A stretch of DNA of 64,000 nt from Cheiracanthium punctorium (GCA_038373885.1 JAWZYV010019980.1:682001-746000), one strand, 5' to 3'. Counted from the first letter of the stretch, positions 44,961 through 56,310 are shown. A program made the numbers and translations. Notes: generated from the letters alone by a model not told the origin.

Positions 44961-45664
44961 GATTACATATTTAATGTTTGTCATTTCTCTTCATTTTCTT
45001 CAATTAATTTATTGAAAATCAATTATTTTAATTTTTATTTCACTTTATTTCGGCTTTTAATGTTTGTATTTCATTTTTTTTCACATGCAATAGACTTTTG
45101 TCGTATATTTTTTTCCTTCTGGTTGACACCACCTGAGCTAAAAAAAAATTTCTTACGTCAGTTAGTAACTTATAGCAGGTTTCTTAAATCCGCAATATTG
45201 GCGCTTATTTTGGCATACCTTAATTTGATGCCATGCACCATCTTTTAAAATTGTCCAATCGCTGTATATGACTACTTTAATTTCATTGGTCTAAAATTAT
45301 TGCAACTTGGTGTTGGTTATCTCGGACTAGTTAATTTTCTCGTCAATGTCAAGTCCTATTGATATCTGAATTTTCTGTTTATCCACATCTATTCGACTGC
45401 TTTTGTTACACTTTATTTTTATTGCTGGCCATCACGAGACCGTAATTTTTGGCATGTTTATTTTAACTAGTCTTTGTCAGTAAATCGTTTTAAAGTACCT
45501 TTACCATTTATTGCAACTGAAGTGTTTAACTCAACCTGTGTTTTGCTATTCAGGGCTCTGATTAAGAATTTAATACAGCCTAAATAATAACTTTTCGTCA
45601 CAAATTGGCGATAAGTATGAAGTATTTAACAGATATGGGTTGTTATTTTTTTTACCATAGTTCA
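44961..45664. other. AT-rich intergenic DNA
   Basis: The frame at 44868-45248 is Phe/Leu-rich translation of T-rich DNA and is not called a gene. Confidence 0.5.
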
Positions 45665-46000
45665 TTTTTAATCTTGAACCCATATTTAACTTCCACTTTC
45701 TCGTTGTTGAAAGGGCGCAACTTGAAATGTAGGCTGTGAAACATCACTCGTGGTATTTTCACTGACTGGAGCAAACAGATTAGATATGGATTCAGCAGTG
45801 AATGAAACTTCGCCTCTCCTTCTCTGACCAGTCATGTTTCACAACGTGGACCTTTAAATACTCCGCTGAGACCAAGCATTGCACTAACGGAACATTTAAA
45901 AAAATGTATGCTGTGAAACATCACTCGTGGTATTTTCACTGACGGGAGCAAACAGATTAGATATGGATCCAGCAGTGAATGAAACTCCCTAACAACTTGT
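45665..46000. repeat. Dispersed repeat with a fresh internal duplication
   Basis: An 82-bp block (from GGCTGTGAAACATCACTCGT to GCAGTGAATGAAACT) occurs at about 45731-45811 and 45908-45988 with only about three differences. The outer parts (CTTGAACCCAT, GTTGAAA.GGCGCAAC, AACTCCCTAACAACT) match 56025-56310, so a longer unnamed repeat is involved. Confidence 0.65.
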
Positions 46001-46451
46001 CTAAAAACTAAAAATTCATGGTAGGGATTAAACTTAACCCCCCCCACCCCCTCCTGTTGGATTCACTACTAAGTACCCTGAAATGACAATCAACAAACAA
46101 CACGTTTGCTATGAAAAAAATGATAAAAAGTCTTTTTTTACGCTTTTTTTTTTAATTAGTAGGTGTGTATCTAGAAATAACAACATTTTTTTTTCTCTGA
46201 TAGCTCTGTGCTAAAGCAAATAAATTTTTTGAAAAACATCTAAATAAAAATAGACTACGACGGAATGGCTCTATCGAAATAGATGTACAGAATTAAATAG
46301 TTTCTTCGGTTTAGATAAAAAGTTTCTTTCTTGTGAAATAATTTTTTAATAGATGTATAGAAATAAGTATAAATCGTTTAATTGCTTGCATGCATGCATA
46401 ATTTTTTTTTTTTTTGTGAAGCTTATGATAAACAATCAAATCAGACCGATA
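46001..46451. other. AT-rich intergenic DNA
   Basis: Nothing is recognised. Confidence 0.5.
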
Positions 46452-47621
46452 CATCGTCCCAAAAAGGTGTTAGCATGCTTTAATTCTTTAAGAGATAAGT
46501 GAGAAATGCAAATTTAAAAAATGTTCAAAATAAGGAAGGAAGAAGATGAAGTTCAGAAAAGTTCCTCTCATTTATTTTTTTAAAATCGCACTTTTTAAAT
46601 TTGTATACGACCACAGTACAAAAAAATCCCAATTAGTAAAATATACTCCATGCACTAATGTGGCGATGCACAAAATTTCAGCCTTTCGTCATGAAACATC
46701 TCATAGATATCTTTAAAGAATGATGATTAAGGGCTATCATGTTTCTGTTGTGTTATGGCAAACTACGCAAGGGTTCTCTGCCAAAGATGGGGTCGGAGGA
46801 CTTTTAATGGGTTCTAACGGGTATTCACGTTGCATCTGGAGAAAACAAACCCGAATTCCACACCGTTACGTCAACAGCCGCGCGATAAGCCAGGCCCATT
46901 ATTCTGGACCTTCACACTTGATTCGTCTACTATAATGAATGACTTATCCCACTCGGCCATGGTGAGGCGGAGCTATACATGAATTTGAATATGAACAATG
47001 AATGCTAGAATACAAAAAATTGTTTTCTTTCGTAATTTCTGCAAGACATTTATAAATTTGTATACGAACCTCCGTACAAAAAAATTCGCAATTAGTAAAA
47101 TGTTCCCCATACACTAATGAGGTGACGCACAATTTTGAGAATTATATCCTAAAAAATTTCAGAGATAGAATTAACAATATATGCTGACTTAAACCACTCA
47201 CTTTTCAATGGCTCTTGAAAGGGGAAAAGAACGTGTCGTATGATCACGTTTCAGAGGTTGTGCAGAAAATTCGAAAGAAAATAATTTTTTTCACTTTAGC
47301 AATCAATGTTTACATTCAAATTCATGTATAATCCCTGACCATTTTTGTTTAAAAGTATCTCTGAGACGTTTAATAATGAAAGGTGGAAATTCTGTACATC
47401 ACAAATGTATGGGGCACAAATTACTAACTGGGAATTTTTTTGTACAGAGGTCGTAAACAAATTCAAAAAGTGTAATTTTTTAAAAATTAACGTGAGGATT
47501 TTTTTCTTAACGTAGTGTTTTTTCCTGTCTTATTTTGAAGATTTATTTTTCATTTACATTGCTCTCTTATTTCTAACGCATAAAAAATCAAAGTGTGTTT
47601 TTTTTTTTTTCGGACAACCTG
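46452..47621. mobile_element. Composite of two M2-family foldbacks
   Basis: Ends CATCGTCCCAAAAAGGTG (left) and, inverted, CAGGTTGTCCG (right), each next to TA. The arm sequence with TTGTATACGA and AATTAGTAAAAT occurs twice in the same orientation (about 46603-46700 and 47058-47150) before the inverted arm (about 47390-47470). This indicates one M2 copy broken by or fused to another. A SINE sits at 46740-46980. Confidence 0.75.
46740..46980 (-). mobile_element. tRNA-derived SINE (family S2), copy 2
   Basis: On the minus strand, ACCATGGCCGAGTGGGATAAG contains a good box A (TGGCCGAGTGG). GTGTGAAGGTCCAGAAT stands at the box B position, followed by GTTTTCTCCAGATGCAACGTGAATACCCGTTAGAACCC. It is inserted in M2 sequence near a GGGCTAT / GAGCTAT repeat that may be its target duplication. 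Confidence 0.72.
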
Positions 47622-49639
47622 TATAGTTAGTTAAGCGTTCAAATTAAAATTTAAGACAGAGTAAGTCTGAAACCATTTAGATTTTTTTAACTTATTATCA
47701 ATTAATTCTTTATTCTTTACTTCAGAAAATTTTAGCATATTGAATTTCAATTTTAGAGATGTTATTAATTTTCTTATAAATACACTTTTTTATTAAGTCT
47801 GAAAGGAATAGATATTAATGATCAAGTATAATCCTTTTCGACTGTCTATTTACAGTCCCAAAAGGGGGGGGGGGAGTAAATTTGCACCAAAAAGGTTTTT
47901 TTTATCTAATTAATGTATAGACAAAGAAAACAATACTTCTCTGCGTCTACTAATGAAATCCACTTATAATCGATTTAGTAAAAAGAACGTTTTAAAGTTC
48001 AACAACAACATTAGCTTTTCTTTTGATATTTGAAATCATACAGTATCCTTCTCTTCACAAAATAATAATAATAATAATCTGAATTTTCGTTAATCTTCAA
48101 CAAATAGCGTACGACTTATATATCACTGGAAAATGACCTCTCTAATTTTAATGAAAAATATTTTAGAGTATAATTTCTCAGACATTGAATACATATTTCT
48201 TTTTGCATTATTTTAAAATGTAATTTATAAAAACCTAAGATTGATGAGAAAGAGTTATAGATTATTATTTAATTTTCGATTTAATTATGAACTATTAAAT
48301 CATATTTCAAAGCATCATAAGTAAGAATATGCATGCATATATTTTAGAATCGGCATAAATTAAAACTCCCAAAAATGAATTTTGATTTGAGCAAGTCATT
48401 TTGTAGTAAATATTAGCTAATACAGTTAGTTAAAAACGAGGCTTTAAGAACCAATTTGTCAATATTTGTCAATATTTGTGACATGGAATAAATTTAAGCG
48501 TGTCCGTAAATCTTTAGTGTTGAATTTTGACTTTTCTCATTTCTGTTCAACCATTCAGGTCAGGTCTGTGGGAATAAGAAGTTGGAGATATCTTAATAAA
48601 CAATTCTGTAAGACACTGGACCCATAAGGTTTATCTACATGAGGCACGGTGTTGTGCAAAAGTTTAAAAAGCACAAAAAGCGTAGTAACATCCACACCGT
48701 TTGTACGATCCGCTTGAAATTTTTCATAACTATGTATAAAAATATAGAAAACAATCTGCCCGAAATGACAAAAACTGACAAAATGAACCCGAACTCATCT
48801 CTAGTATGCATGCCGTCCGCATGAAACATTGATTTAAGAGGGTCTGTTTATACAAAATGAAATCGTCCGAATGCTAAAAGTTTCCGCGCATTTCCAGACG
48901 GGCATTAAATTCGATTTGGGTCTATAATAAATATTGAATATGAAGTTGTGCATTTTAAGTGGACGAAGATGAAATATATTGAGTGCAGACATATTTTCGT
49001 CAAATGTTTTTTCTAGCGCCTGTTGTAGTGGCGCACACAAAGGAGGGGGGTCCTAGGGGTCTGTACCCCTCCCCAAAGAGTTATCAGTTTTCCTTCGTTA
49101 AATTGTCGTGTAATTTTTGACATTCAAATTTGTTGAAAAGTATTATCAAATTCTTATTTTCACCAGTTAAGAAAATGAATAAACGCAGTAAAAGGGGGTT
49201 ACGGTAAAAAAAATCCGCGTTTTTTCATGTGGTTGGTGTCGCAGCTTTATGGGCTGGATCAGGACCGTACCCAGAAAAAAAAAATTCGGAGCCGGTCCAA
49301 ATAGTGAAAAAGCAGAATTTTACATAAAAAGACTTTATCATCATTATTTTGTTAACAAAATTCTAAATTTCGGGGGAGACCAGGCGGTCTGGTTCCTTCC
49401 CTGTGTACAGCCTTGGCCTGGACTCCTCCAAGAGAAAATCCAGTGTGCGCCGCTGGCCCGTTCTAATTGCCTACACAACGAGCTTTGTCTTCTAGTCTAG
49501 GAAATATTGCTTTAATATTGAGGAAGAAATATTTATTACTATTATCAATGGCTGTGTTACCGAAACCACAAAAATAATTCGTTGTATCGAAACTAAACAG
49601 TGCATAAATATACTTCTGCGCGATAGATTCCCTTATATT
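47622..49639. other. AT-rich intergenic DNA
   Basis: It holds a G run near 47862, an (AAT)n run near 48061-48076, a 12-bp duplication (TCAATATTTGTC) near 48455-48480 and a GC-rich hairpin near 49052-49075. Antisense-overlapping frames at 48635-48829 are chance. No gene is seen. Confidence 0.5.
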
Positions 49640-50130
49640 TTCCCTATCCGGGTATTGTCCCTTCAGACCATCCCAGCGGCAGCCACACTATCTTCTAATA
49701 CTCAATAAACATCTGCTTGTGCTTCCCCTTTCCTCCAGCTAATGCCAAACCCTTTCTCCAGGCGAGCACCTCCAGGCTAAGCCTCCCACCGCAAGAGATA
49801 TATCAGGCCACCTTGCCCATCATGGCCGCAGAGAGGAAGGCCAAAGGATGGATAGAAAGGCAATCAAGAATTCGACCAGAGAGAAAATCGCCATCGCTGC
49901 AGTATCGCGGGAAGGATTTATGTCGTCTGCCTTCTCTCCTCAACCCTTTCGGACGATCGTAATGAATCGAAAAGCTTCCCTCCCTCCCCCACTCCTTCAT
50001 GCCTTAATCCTCACGTCGATGGGCAGAGCACACATCCCCCCCCCCACCTTCACCTTATGTCTTATCTTTCTGCGGATAAATGATAGATATCCGATGACAA
50101 TTACTGAAGGATATGTGCGAGGATTAGGGT
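49640..50130. other. Transposon-poor, higher-GC island
   Basis: It is complex sequence with C-rich tracts and no recognised repeat. Overlapping frames on both strands (49717-49962, 49848-50174, 49803-50000) are not family members I know. It may be non-coding regulatory DNA. Confidence 0.3.
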
Positions 50131-50369
50131 CTAGAAGTATTTTTGGCGCGGTTTTCTTTTGTCTTTGCCAGTAAAATTCATCTAAATCAGAACTCTCCTG
50201 GTGGTAAAGAAATTGGCTTATATCAGAATAAAACTTCGAAATGGAGTTCTCAATCAAACAGTCTATACTGTCTAAACCAGATGTTGGAAAGGTTGGACAA
50301 TAGAAAGATACAGTTCATCGAGTAAATCAAACATAATTGATTGATCTTTTATGGTTATAGAAATATTTA
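50131..50369. other. Intergenic DNA
   Basis: Nothing is recognised. Confidence 0.5.
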
Positions 50370-50742
50370 TTGACGCACAGCCAGCTGTCGTCAAAAAAAG
50401 GGTTTCTAGATCTGTGGCACGCGATGAACGTTTCGATCGTCCGCCATCTTGCTGGTAGTTAAGTCGAGCGATGGCAACGGCTGCCCTTTTTTCAGCATTG
50501 GGCAATCTATCCAGCTGTTCCTCGCATACTTCCATTTTTAAGCAGATGTCAGTGTTGTTAAAAATAGTCGGGACCATTTTTTTTTACGGGAAATGACGTG
50601 CTAAAAAGTAAAGGATTCTCGTGGAGCTCTGTCCCCCGCAACTATTTTTATAGAAATCCAATCTATTCTTCGTGACTGGCAACAGTCAAAACGTCAGAAT
50701 TTGGTGTTTCCAGAGCGGGAACACTGCGCGTTAAAGGGTTAA
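50370..50742 (-). mobile_element. FB-TTAA MITE, copy 12 (starts at apex)
   Basis: It begins at the apex (TTGACGCACAGCCAGCTGTCG), then carries the arm, unique region and subterminal hairpin (one arm GTGTTTCC), ending GCGCGTTAAAGGG-TTAA. The opposite arm and terminus are absent. Confidence 0.93.
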
Positions 50743-51459
50743 GAATGGTAAATGAAATCGTCCAAAATCAAGAGCGAAATTTCCTCTTGCGGTTCACTTT
50801 CAAAAGTACCCTGCGTTTGTTAGTGAATGCTTTTAAAGATTAGAATGCATTACAGCAATGAAGAAAATCATAACCGCCACCCGCCCCTAGTTTAGCACTA
50901 TATTAGCCTAGACATTGGCAATTCACTTGTATTTCGGAACAATAATCTCTTTCTCTCTACTCGAACAAAAATCAGACATTCTTCGTAAGAATCGAAAAAC
51001 ATCACCTCTGCCGTTCAGAACTTTTCAAGTGGAGACCTCATGGCTGTGTGGGTTTACGCACCCTTCACTGCCAGCCACCAGCAAGCGGTGAGTTCTCGGG
51101 TCCTAATCCCGTTAACCCATGATTGTCATCTTCCTCACTTCTGTGTTTGTACTTCTATTGTGCTCTTGTATGACTTTATTAGATGCTATTTGGATTAATA
51201 AATGTTAAACAAATATTCAGGGGTATAAGACCATCTTCGAGAATGCAGTCAGAAACCTCAAGAACAAATTCTCAATTCAAATAAAAAACTTTTTAAGTTC
51301 ACTAGGGTCGTTTTTAACTTCTCCAGCTCCCTAGGTATTTCAAAAACGCCCCCACCTTGCCAGTTTCGGTTTCAGAGGAATTTTCAAACTCTCTTTGTTT
51401 TTGCTCTTTGGAGTGTCTTTCCATTATCCACCAGCTATGGAGCTTCACCCACCATGGCT
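50743..51459. other. Intergenic DNA
   Basis: Moderately complex sequence. Nothing is recognised with confidence. Confidence 0.45.
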
Positions 51460-51718
51460 CAGACTTCGTGCGATTACAGAATCACCTGTAATCGATTACA
51501 AGAAATAATATGTGGATTACGATTACGATTCTAACAATTTCCAAAGAGATTATGACTGGTGAATGTTAATTTAGTAAAATAACAGTAATCTTGATGTTAA
51601 AGAAATCAAATATCAAAAGAATTCTGTACTAATGCAATTTTATCATGCCTTTTTGTAAAATTTGTAAAATATTATTTTAGTCATCTATTACAGTCGATTG
51701 TAATCGGCACGAAGTCTG
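51460..51718. mobile_element. 259-bp foldback MITE
   Basis: Ends CAGACTTCGTG and CACGAAGTCTG form a perfect inverted repeat, extended by CGATTACA / TGTAATCG with one extra base. TGTAATCGATTACA palindromes follow inside. A CAG start fits hAT, but no 8-bp duplication is visible. Confidence 0.7.
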
Positions 51719-51990
51719 GATGTCACTGGAAATGGTGGACTGCCCAAGTGTGAAGGTCCCGGGTTCGGGTGCCATCGCGCGTCTGTCGACCTAACCGTTT
51801 GGAGTTTTCCGTGATTTTCTCCGAAACGTAGCGTAAATACGGGTTAGGACCCCTTAGAAAGACCCCCCGCCGAGGGCACCCGCCCCCCCCCTTGTGTTGT
51901 CCTTCTGATCAAGCGGTATAAGCGGGCTTTAAGCCAAGCACACAAATCCGATATACATGTTCACAATAACAACAACAACAACAACCAGCT
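51719..51990 (+). mobile_element. tRNA-derived SINE (family S2), copy 3
   Basis: GTGTGAAGGTCCCGGGTTCGGG holds the best box B of the family. TTTTCTCCGAAACGTAGCGTAAATACGGGTTAGGACCCC follows, then a C-rich stretch and a tail of (AAC)n at about 51963-51985. It directly abuts the foldback MITE. Confidence 0.72.
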
Positions 51991-52179
51991 ACGGACCCGC
52001 CGCGTCCCGGACTGGCAAAAGGCAGCTGTAAGGAAATATAGTGTGGCATGGTTCGGCCACTCTTGTTCATTTTTTCTCTCTTCGTATTTATTCTAATTTG
52101 TTCTCTTTTTTTCGCACTCCAGTCTTTTGCGCCTTAGGCACGTCCTAGCGTGCCTAAGCGGAAAAGCGGCCCTGAGTTC

Positions 52180-52321
52180 ACTATAACCGAACTCATGGTT
52201 CGCTAAAACCGTAAAAATGCTATGAATATTTCTAACGTCCGTGAATCGGGACTAATGAAATGCGTTCTCTGTACCCGGAAGTTCACTCTATCCAGGTTCA
52301 CTATATTCGGAGTTAACTGTA
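52180..52321 (-). mobile_element. pogo/Tigger-like terminal fragment
   Basis: On the minus strand it starts TA-CAGTTAACTCCGAATATAGTGAACC, the style of pogo/Tigger ends, followed by words shared with 5845-5976. The second end is not found. Confidence 0.5.
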
Positions 52322-52419
52322 TATAGATAGATAGATATATTTTTTTGACAAAGCATTAATAATATGCACATAGATGTAAGTATAAAAGGAGCATGCTGTT
52401 GGAGACGACAAATTTTAAA

Positions 52420-53130
52420 TTTGCTTGCGGGCGACATGGAGCTAAATGCAGCCCTGATGTCACCGACAGCATCCCTCGCGCATGACCTTCTGCCAGAGAA
52501 CACTATCCCCCCCCAACCCCCACCGCCGACACCACCCCAGCTTAAACGCATCTCTGGACGAGGAGCGCCCTGACAAATTCGCTTATAAACGAGGGAGGCA
52601 TATCACGTCCGGCCGGACGTAACAAATATTGCAAAGTCCGAACGAGTCGGTCGCAGAGCAGAAGGCCGGGGGGTGAAGGGGGGCGGCGGAGGAGTATTCC
52701 AGGGGTATGCCGGGCATTCGGGATGACGCGAAAGGATGCAAAGGAAGATGCGCCCTCCCCCACCGCCGCCCCGCGCTGCAGCAAAGTGACAAATCCGCGG
52801 ACCCAATCAACAAGCCATTCATCTCTGGCAGGAACGTGACCATCGCAAATCCCCCAGAAATGGACGCTAATCAAGGTCCCGCCGCCGGGGCCCGGTCATT
52901 TATCTGGGGCGCAAAAGATAAGGGGGAAAAGGATTAGACAGAGCACGATTCATTACGGGCAGCGAGGGGGGGGGGGAGGAGTGTACCGAAAATCCTTCCA
53001 TGCTGATGCTCTGTGTGTGTGTGTTGCGCTTATGGCAAGTTCCTCGGTCGAGTTACTCGGTTATCCCGGTTGTCGTTGCAGAGAAAAGCAGTAGAAACGT
53101 CGAGTCTGTAGAGACAGTCAGAGCACGATT
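52420..53130. other. GC-rich transposon-poor island
   Basis: GC is strongly raised (about 52490-52920), with CCGGCCGG, C/G tracts and AATCAA/TAATCAAGG motifs. Several overlapping frames exist on both strands (52542-52874 minus, 52707-52937 plus), proline/arginine-rich as expected from base composition. It may be non-coding regulatory or promoter-proximal DNA. Confidence 0.3.
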
Positions 53131-53153
53131 ATCACATGGGCAAAACAGGGAGC

Positions 53154-53563
53154 CATTTAAGGCGCAGTGTTCCCACTCTCGGAACACCAAACTCTGACGT
53201 TTTGACTGTTGCCAGTCACGAAGAATAGATTGGATTTCTATAAAAATAGTTGCGGGTGACAGAGCTCCAAGAGAATCCTTTACTTTTTAGCACGTCATTT
53301 CCCGTCAAAAAATGGTCACGATTATTTTTAACAGCACTGACATCTGCTAAAAAATGGAAGTATGCGAGAACAGCTGGCTAGATTTGTCCAATGCTGAAAA
53401 AAGGGCAGCCGTTGCGCTCAGCCAGCTGTCGTCAAAAAAGGGACTCTAGGTCTGTGGCACGCGATGAACGTTTCGATCGTCCGCCATCTTGCTGGTAGTT
53501 AAGTCGAGCGATGGCAATGGCTGCCCTTTTTTCAGCATTGGGAAAGGGTTGAGCCTCAAAGGG
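53154..53563 (+). mobile_element. FB-TTAA MITE, copy 13 (arm deleted, TTAA lost)
   Basis: The left terminus is degraded (CATTTAAGGCGCAG). Hairpin and unique region are present. The left arm is deleted from GCCGTTGC to the apex, and the right arm is intact. The right end CCTCAAAGGG runs straight into CCGTATTCACC of the next element, without TTAA. Confidence 0.9.
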
Positions 53564-54858
53564 CCGTATTCACCAAACTGTGAGTAGCCCGCCATGATCC
53601 GAGAGTTGGGAAACCTGCATTGCCGGTTTGTCTAGGAGACAACTCGGAAACTGTATTCACCAACTTATTTCCACCCAGGGTTACCTTACTCTGGAGTTGT
53701 CTCACCCAGCTTTGAAAGCTCGCCTGTGATTGGTCAGAGTAATGATTCCATGAAGGAGTGAACTAGATTTAATGTTCGCGAGATCTAACCCAGCTCCCAC
53801 CACACACACTTCTTCATGATATTTAATTTGTTTTTACGTAAACTGCACATTAAAATGTGAAAATTAATTATAAAAAAATACACTGATTAAACATTTAATA
53901 CAAAATTACATCCAATATTTTTTATAAATAAAATTTCTTGTCTGTTATACTTTTATCAAATTTAGGAATTTTCATATTTTTTAACACACAAAAATTAATT
54001 TATGTGGTTTTGATGTTTTTCTTTTTGAGGTACTTTATATATTATACATAGAATATGTATGTCTTTAAAAAATTCTATGATACTGAAGCATATTGTTTTT
54101 TTTCTCACATTTGTGTGAAAAATTGTTAATTCGCTATTCCCAAGTAAAGTACACTCCAATCAGACAAAAATGTTTAACACCTCAACAACACATTTTTTTT
54201 TCATCCTTTATACCTAAATGATTAATCTCTTTAATGTAAATATTTTTATTCCGCCTCTTCTTACAAAAAAAAAAAAAAAAGCGAGGGCGTAGTAGATCCA
54301 CAGTGCTCTGGCCAAATCGCCCCTCATTTGTGGAATAATAGAGACAAGAAAATAAATAGGAAAGATCAGAATTCACTTACTTATTTTCAACATAAAAAAT
54401 AATTAAGAAAAAAAAGCATTCAAATCAGAAAAAAGAGGGAATGGAAAAGCAAACCAAGATAAGTCCGACAGATGGCGCCTGCAGTCTCTACGGCAAAAAA
54501 AGCACAGTCATTCTCCAGAGTTTTTGAAAACATTGTACAAAGATTTTTTATCACTTTTGGCTACTTTTATAGCTGGATGGGTGGTTTCCACAGCTGTTTC
54601 CGTCTGTTAAAGCACAAAATATTCAAGTATTAGCAAATTTTTGGGATTTTCCAAACCTATAAAAACAACCCTCGAATAATCCGCCATGTTTATGAACCCG
54701 AGTCAACCCTCCGATATTGCGGGGTTAGAATCTGCTACTGCACCTGGAGTCAGGGTCAATTCTTGGGGTAACCCCTGATTTTGGAGTTGTGAATACAATT
54801 TTCTCACTAACCCTTGAAGTAGCTCGCTTTGCTGGGTTAACTCCAGGGTTTAAAGTTA
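53564..54858. mobile_element. Inverted-repeat element between two FB-TTAA copies
   Basis: TGTATTCACCAACT and CCAGGGTTACC near 53651-53690 are mirrored by AGTTGTGAATACA and GGTAACCCCTGA near 54760-54805. CTGGAGTT...ACCCAGC is mirrored near 54830-54850. The interior is AT-rich and non-coding. It is bracketed by FB-TTAA copies 13 and 14 in opposite orientation. Confidence 0.55.
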
Positions 54859-55226
54859 GCACAGCCAGCTGTCGTCAAAAAATGGGTCTCTAGATCTGTG
54901 GCACGCGATGAACGTTTCGATCGTCCGCCATCTTGCTGGTAGTTAAGTCGAGCGATGGCAACGGCTGCCCTTTTTTCAGCATTGGGCAATCGATCCGGCT
55001 GTTCTCGCGTTCTTCCATTTTTCGGCAGATGTCAGTGGTGCTAAAAATAATCGTGACAATTTTTTTTTACGGGAAATGACGTTCTAAAAAGTAAAGGATT
55101 CTCGTGGAGCTATGTCACCCGCAACTATTTTTATAGAAATCCAATCTATTCTTCGTGGCCTTCAACAGTCAAAACGTCAACAGTTTGGTGGTCTCAGAGC
55201 GAAACCACTGCGCGTTAAAGGGTTAA
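54859..55226 (-). mobile_element. FB-TTAA MITE, copy 14 (starts at apex)
   Basis: It begins at GCACAGCCAGCTGTCGTC and carries the arm, unique region and a subterminal hairpin altered on both strands (GTGGTCTC / GAAACCAC, 55188-55208), ending with TTAA at 55223-55226. Confidence 0.92.
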
Positions 55227-55409
55227 AAGGTTAATGCCATGGTTGATATATGACTCAGCAGCCAATCAGTTCGTCTTCCATGGCTACAAGCTGTGGCAGA
55301 ATCTAATCGGAAATAAGTGTGTACATTTGTTTCACAGATTAGTTCATTACTTCAGCAAGCTGTTCATTTTCACGTATATAATCTTATACAAAACAAGTAT
55401 AAATCCATA

Positions 55410-55799
55410 CAGGGTGTTCAATAACTATTGGTACAAAATTTCAGGGGAGATAGGGCACACAATAAGAAATCAGAATCACATAGCAATGAGGTCAACCCCC
55501 TTTTTTAATGGGGCGTTTTCACTTACCTGGTAATAATCATTTTGGAAAAAGAGTTCATCTAATTTCGTACACAATGGGTTTGTCTCCAAAAATTTCATCC
55601 ATGAAATTAAATAAAAGTTTTAAGCTATCAATGTTAGTCGCGTGTTTTCTGAGAAAGATACCTTAATTTTTGATAAACAGTGGTAGGAAAATTCACTATT
55701 ATTTCAGCAGTTTCCAAAGTGATTAACAACTATATGAGGACGACTACATTGCTATGTACATGCCCTTAAATTTTCTGACAATAGTAATGGGACACCCTG
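55410..55799 (+). mobile_element. M3-family MITE, complete, 390 bp
   Basis: Ends CAGGGTGTTCAATAACTATTG and, inverted, CAGGGTGTCCCATTACTATTG are flanked by TA on both sides. The interior has no transposase. It is the reference for fragments at 11006, 42675 and 44084. TA duplication suggests Tc1/mariner-type mobilisation. Confidence 0.88.
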
Positions 55800-56024
55800 T
55801 ATGTAATTCTTAAAGATGTCCTATTTTTATGTTGCGAAAACGTAATAGAAGTTAAAATGTCTGTGGCTGTATGGGGTGGTCTGAAGTTACTTTTGCATAT
55901 GGGTCCCATACAAGCATGTCTCTTGAGTCAGTGATGGAGCGGAAAACGTTACAAGTAAAAGACGATAAATAAGACAAAGCATTTTATCAGAGATAGGTTG
56001 GTTTATTTTATTTTTACCCTTTTC
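55800..56024. other. Intergenic DNA
   Basis: Nothing is recognised. Confidence 0.5.
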
Positions 56025-56310
56025 TTTTATTCTTGAACCCATGCATAACCTGTTCACTCACATTATTGAAAAGGCGCGACGAAGAATGCTCTTCTTTTAA
56101 AAGTGTTGTTTCCCAGCATGCACAGCGTTGAGCTTGCGCGATCGTTGGGTTCCGGCAGAAAATCAAAGAAAGACCTACATTGGAAGCAGCTTTGGCCCAA
56201 GTAGAGCCTTCTCCGTTCCATCTTTCAGTGATGTAAGCAAACAGGTTAAACATGTTAAGTAAGTGCGTTAAACTCCCTAACAACTGGATAGATTTTTATC
56301 ACTTTCCCTT
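56025..56310. repeat. Dispersed repeat shared with 45665-46000
   Basis: TTGAACCCAT, a TTGAAAAGGCGCGAC box and GCAAACAGGTTA followed by AAACTCCCTAACAACT match the earlier copy in order. The minus strand is open for 89 codons (56014-56283) with unremarkable composition, so the repeat might derive from a coding region. I cannot name it. Confidence 0.5.

Noticed and set aside
44868..45248. 126-codon frame with membrane-like hydrophobicity
   Set aside because: The Phe/Leu/Ile richness follows from T-rich DNA. There is no family resemblance and it overlaps an island edge.
48635..48829. Two fully overlapping antisense frames (61 and 64 codons)
   Set aside because: Such mirror frames are expected in stop-poor chance sequence, and neither has a recognised motif.
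49020..49080. GC-rich hairpin resembling the end of a DNA transposon
   Set aside because: No matching inverted end or target duplication could be found nearby.
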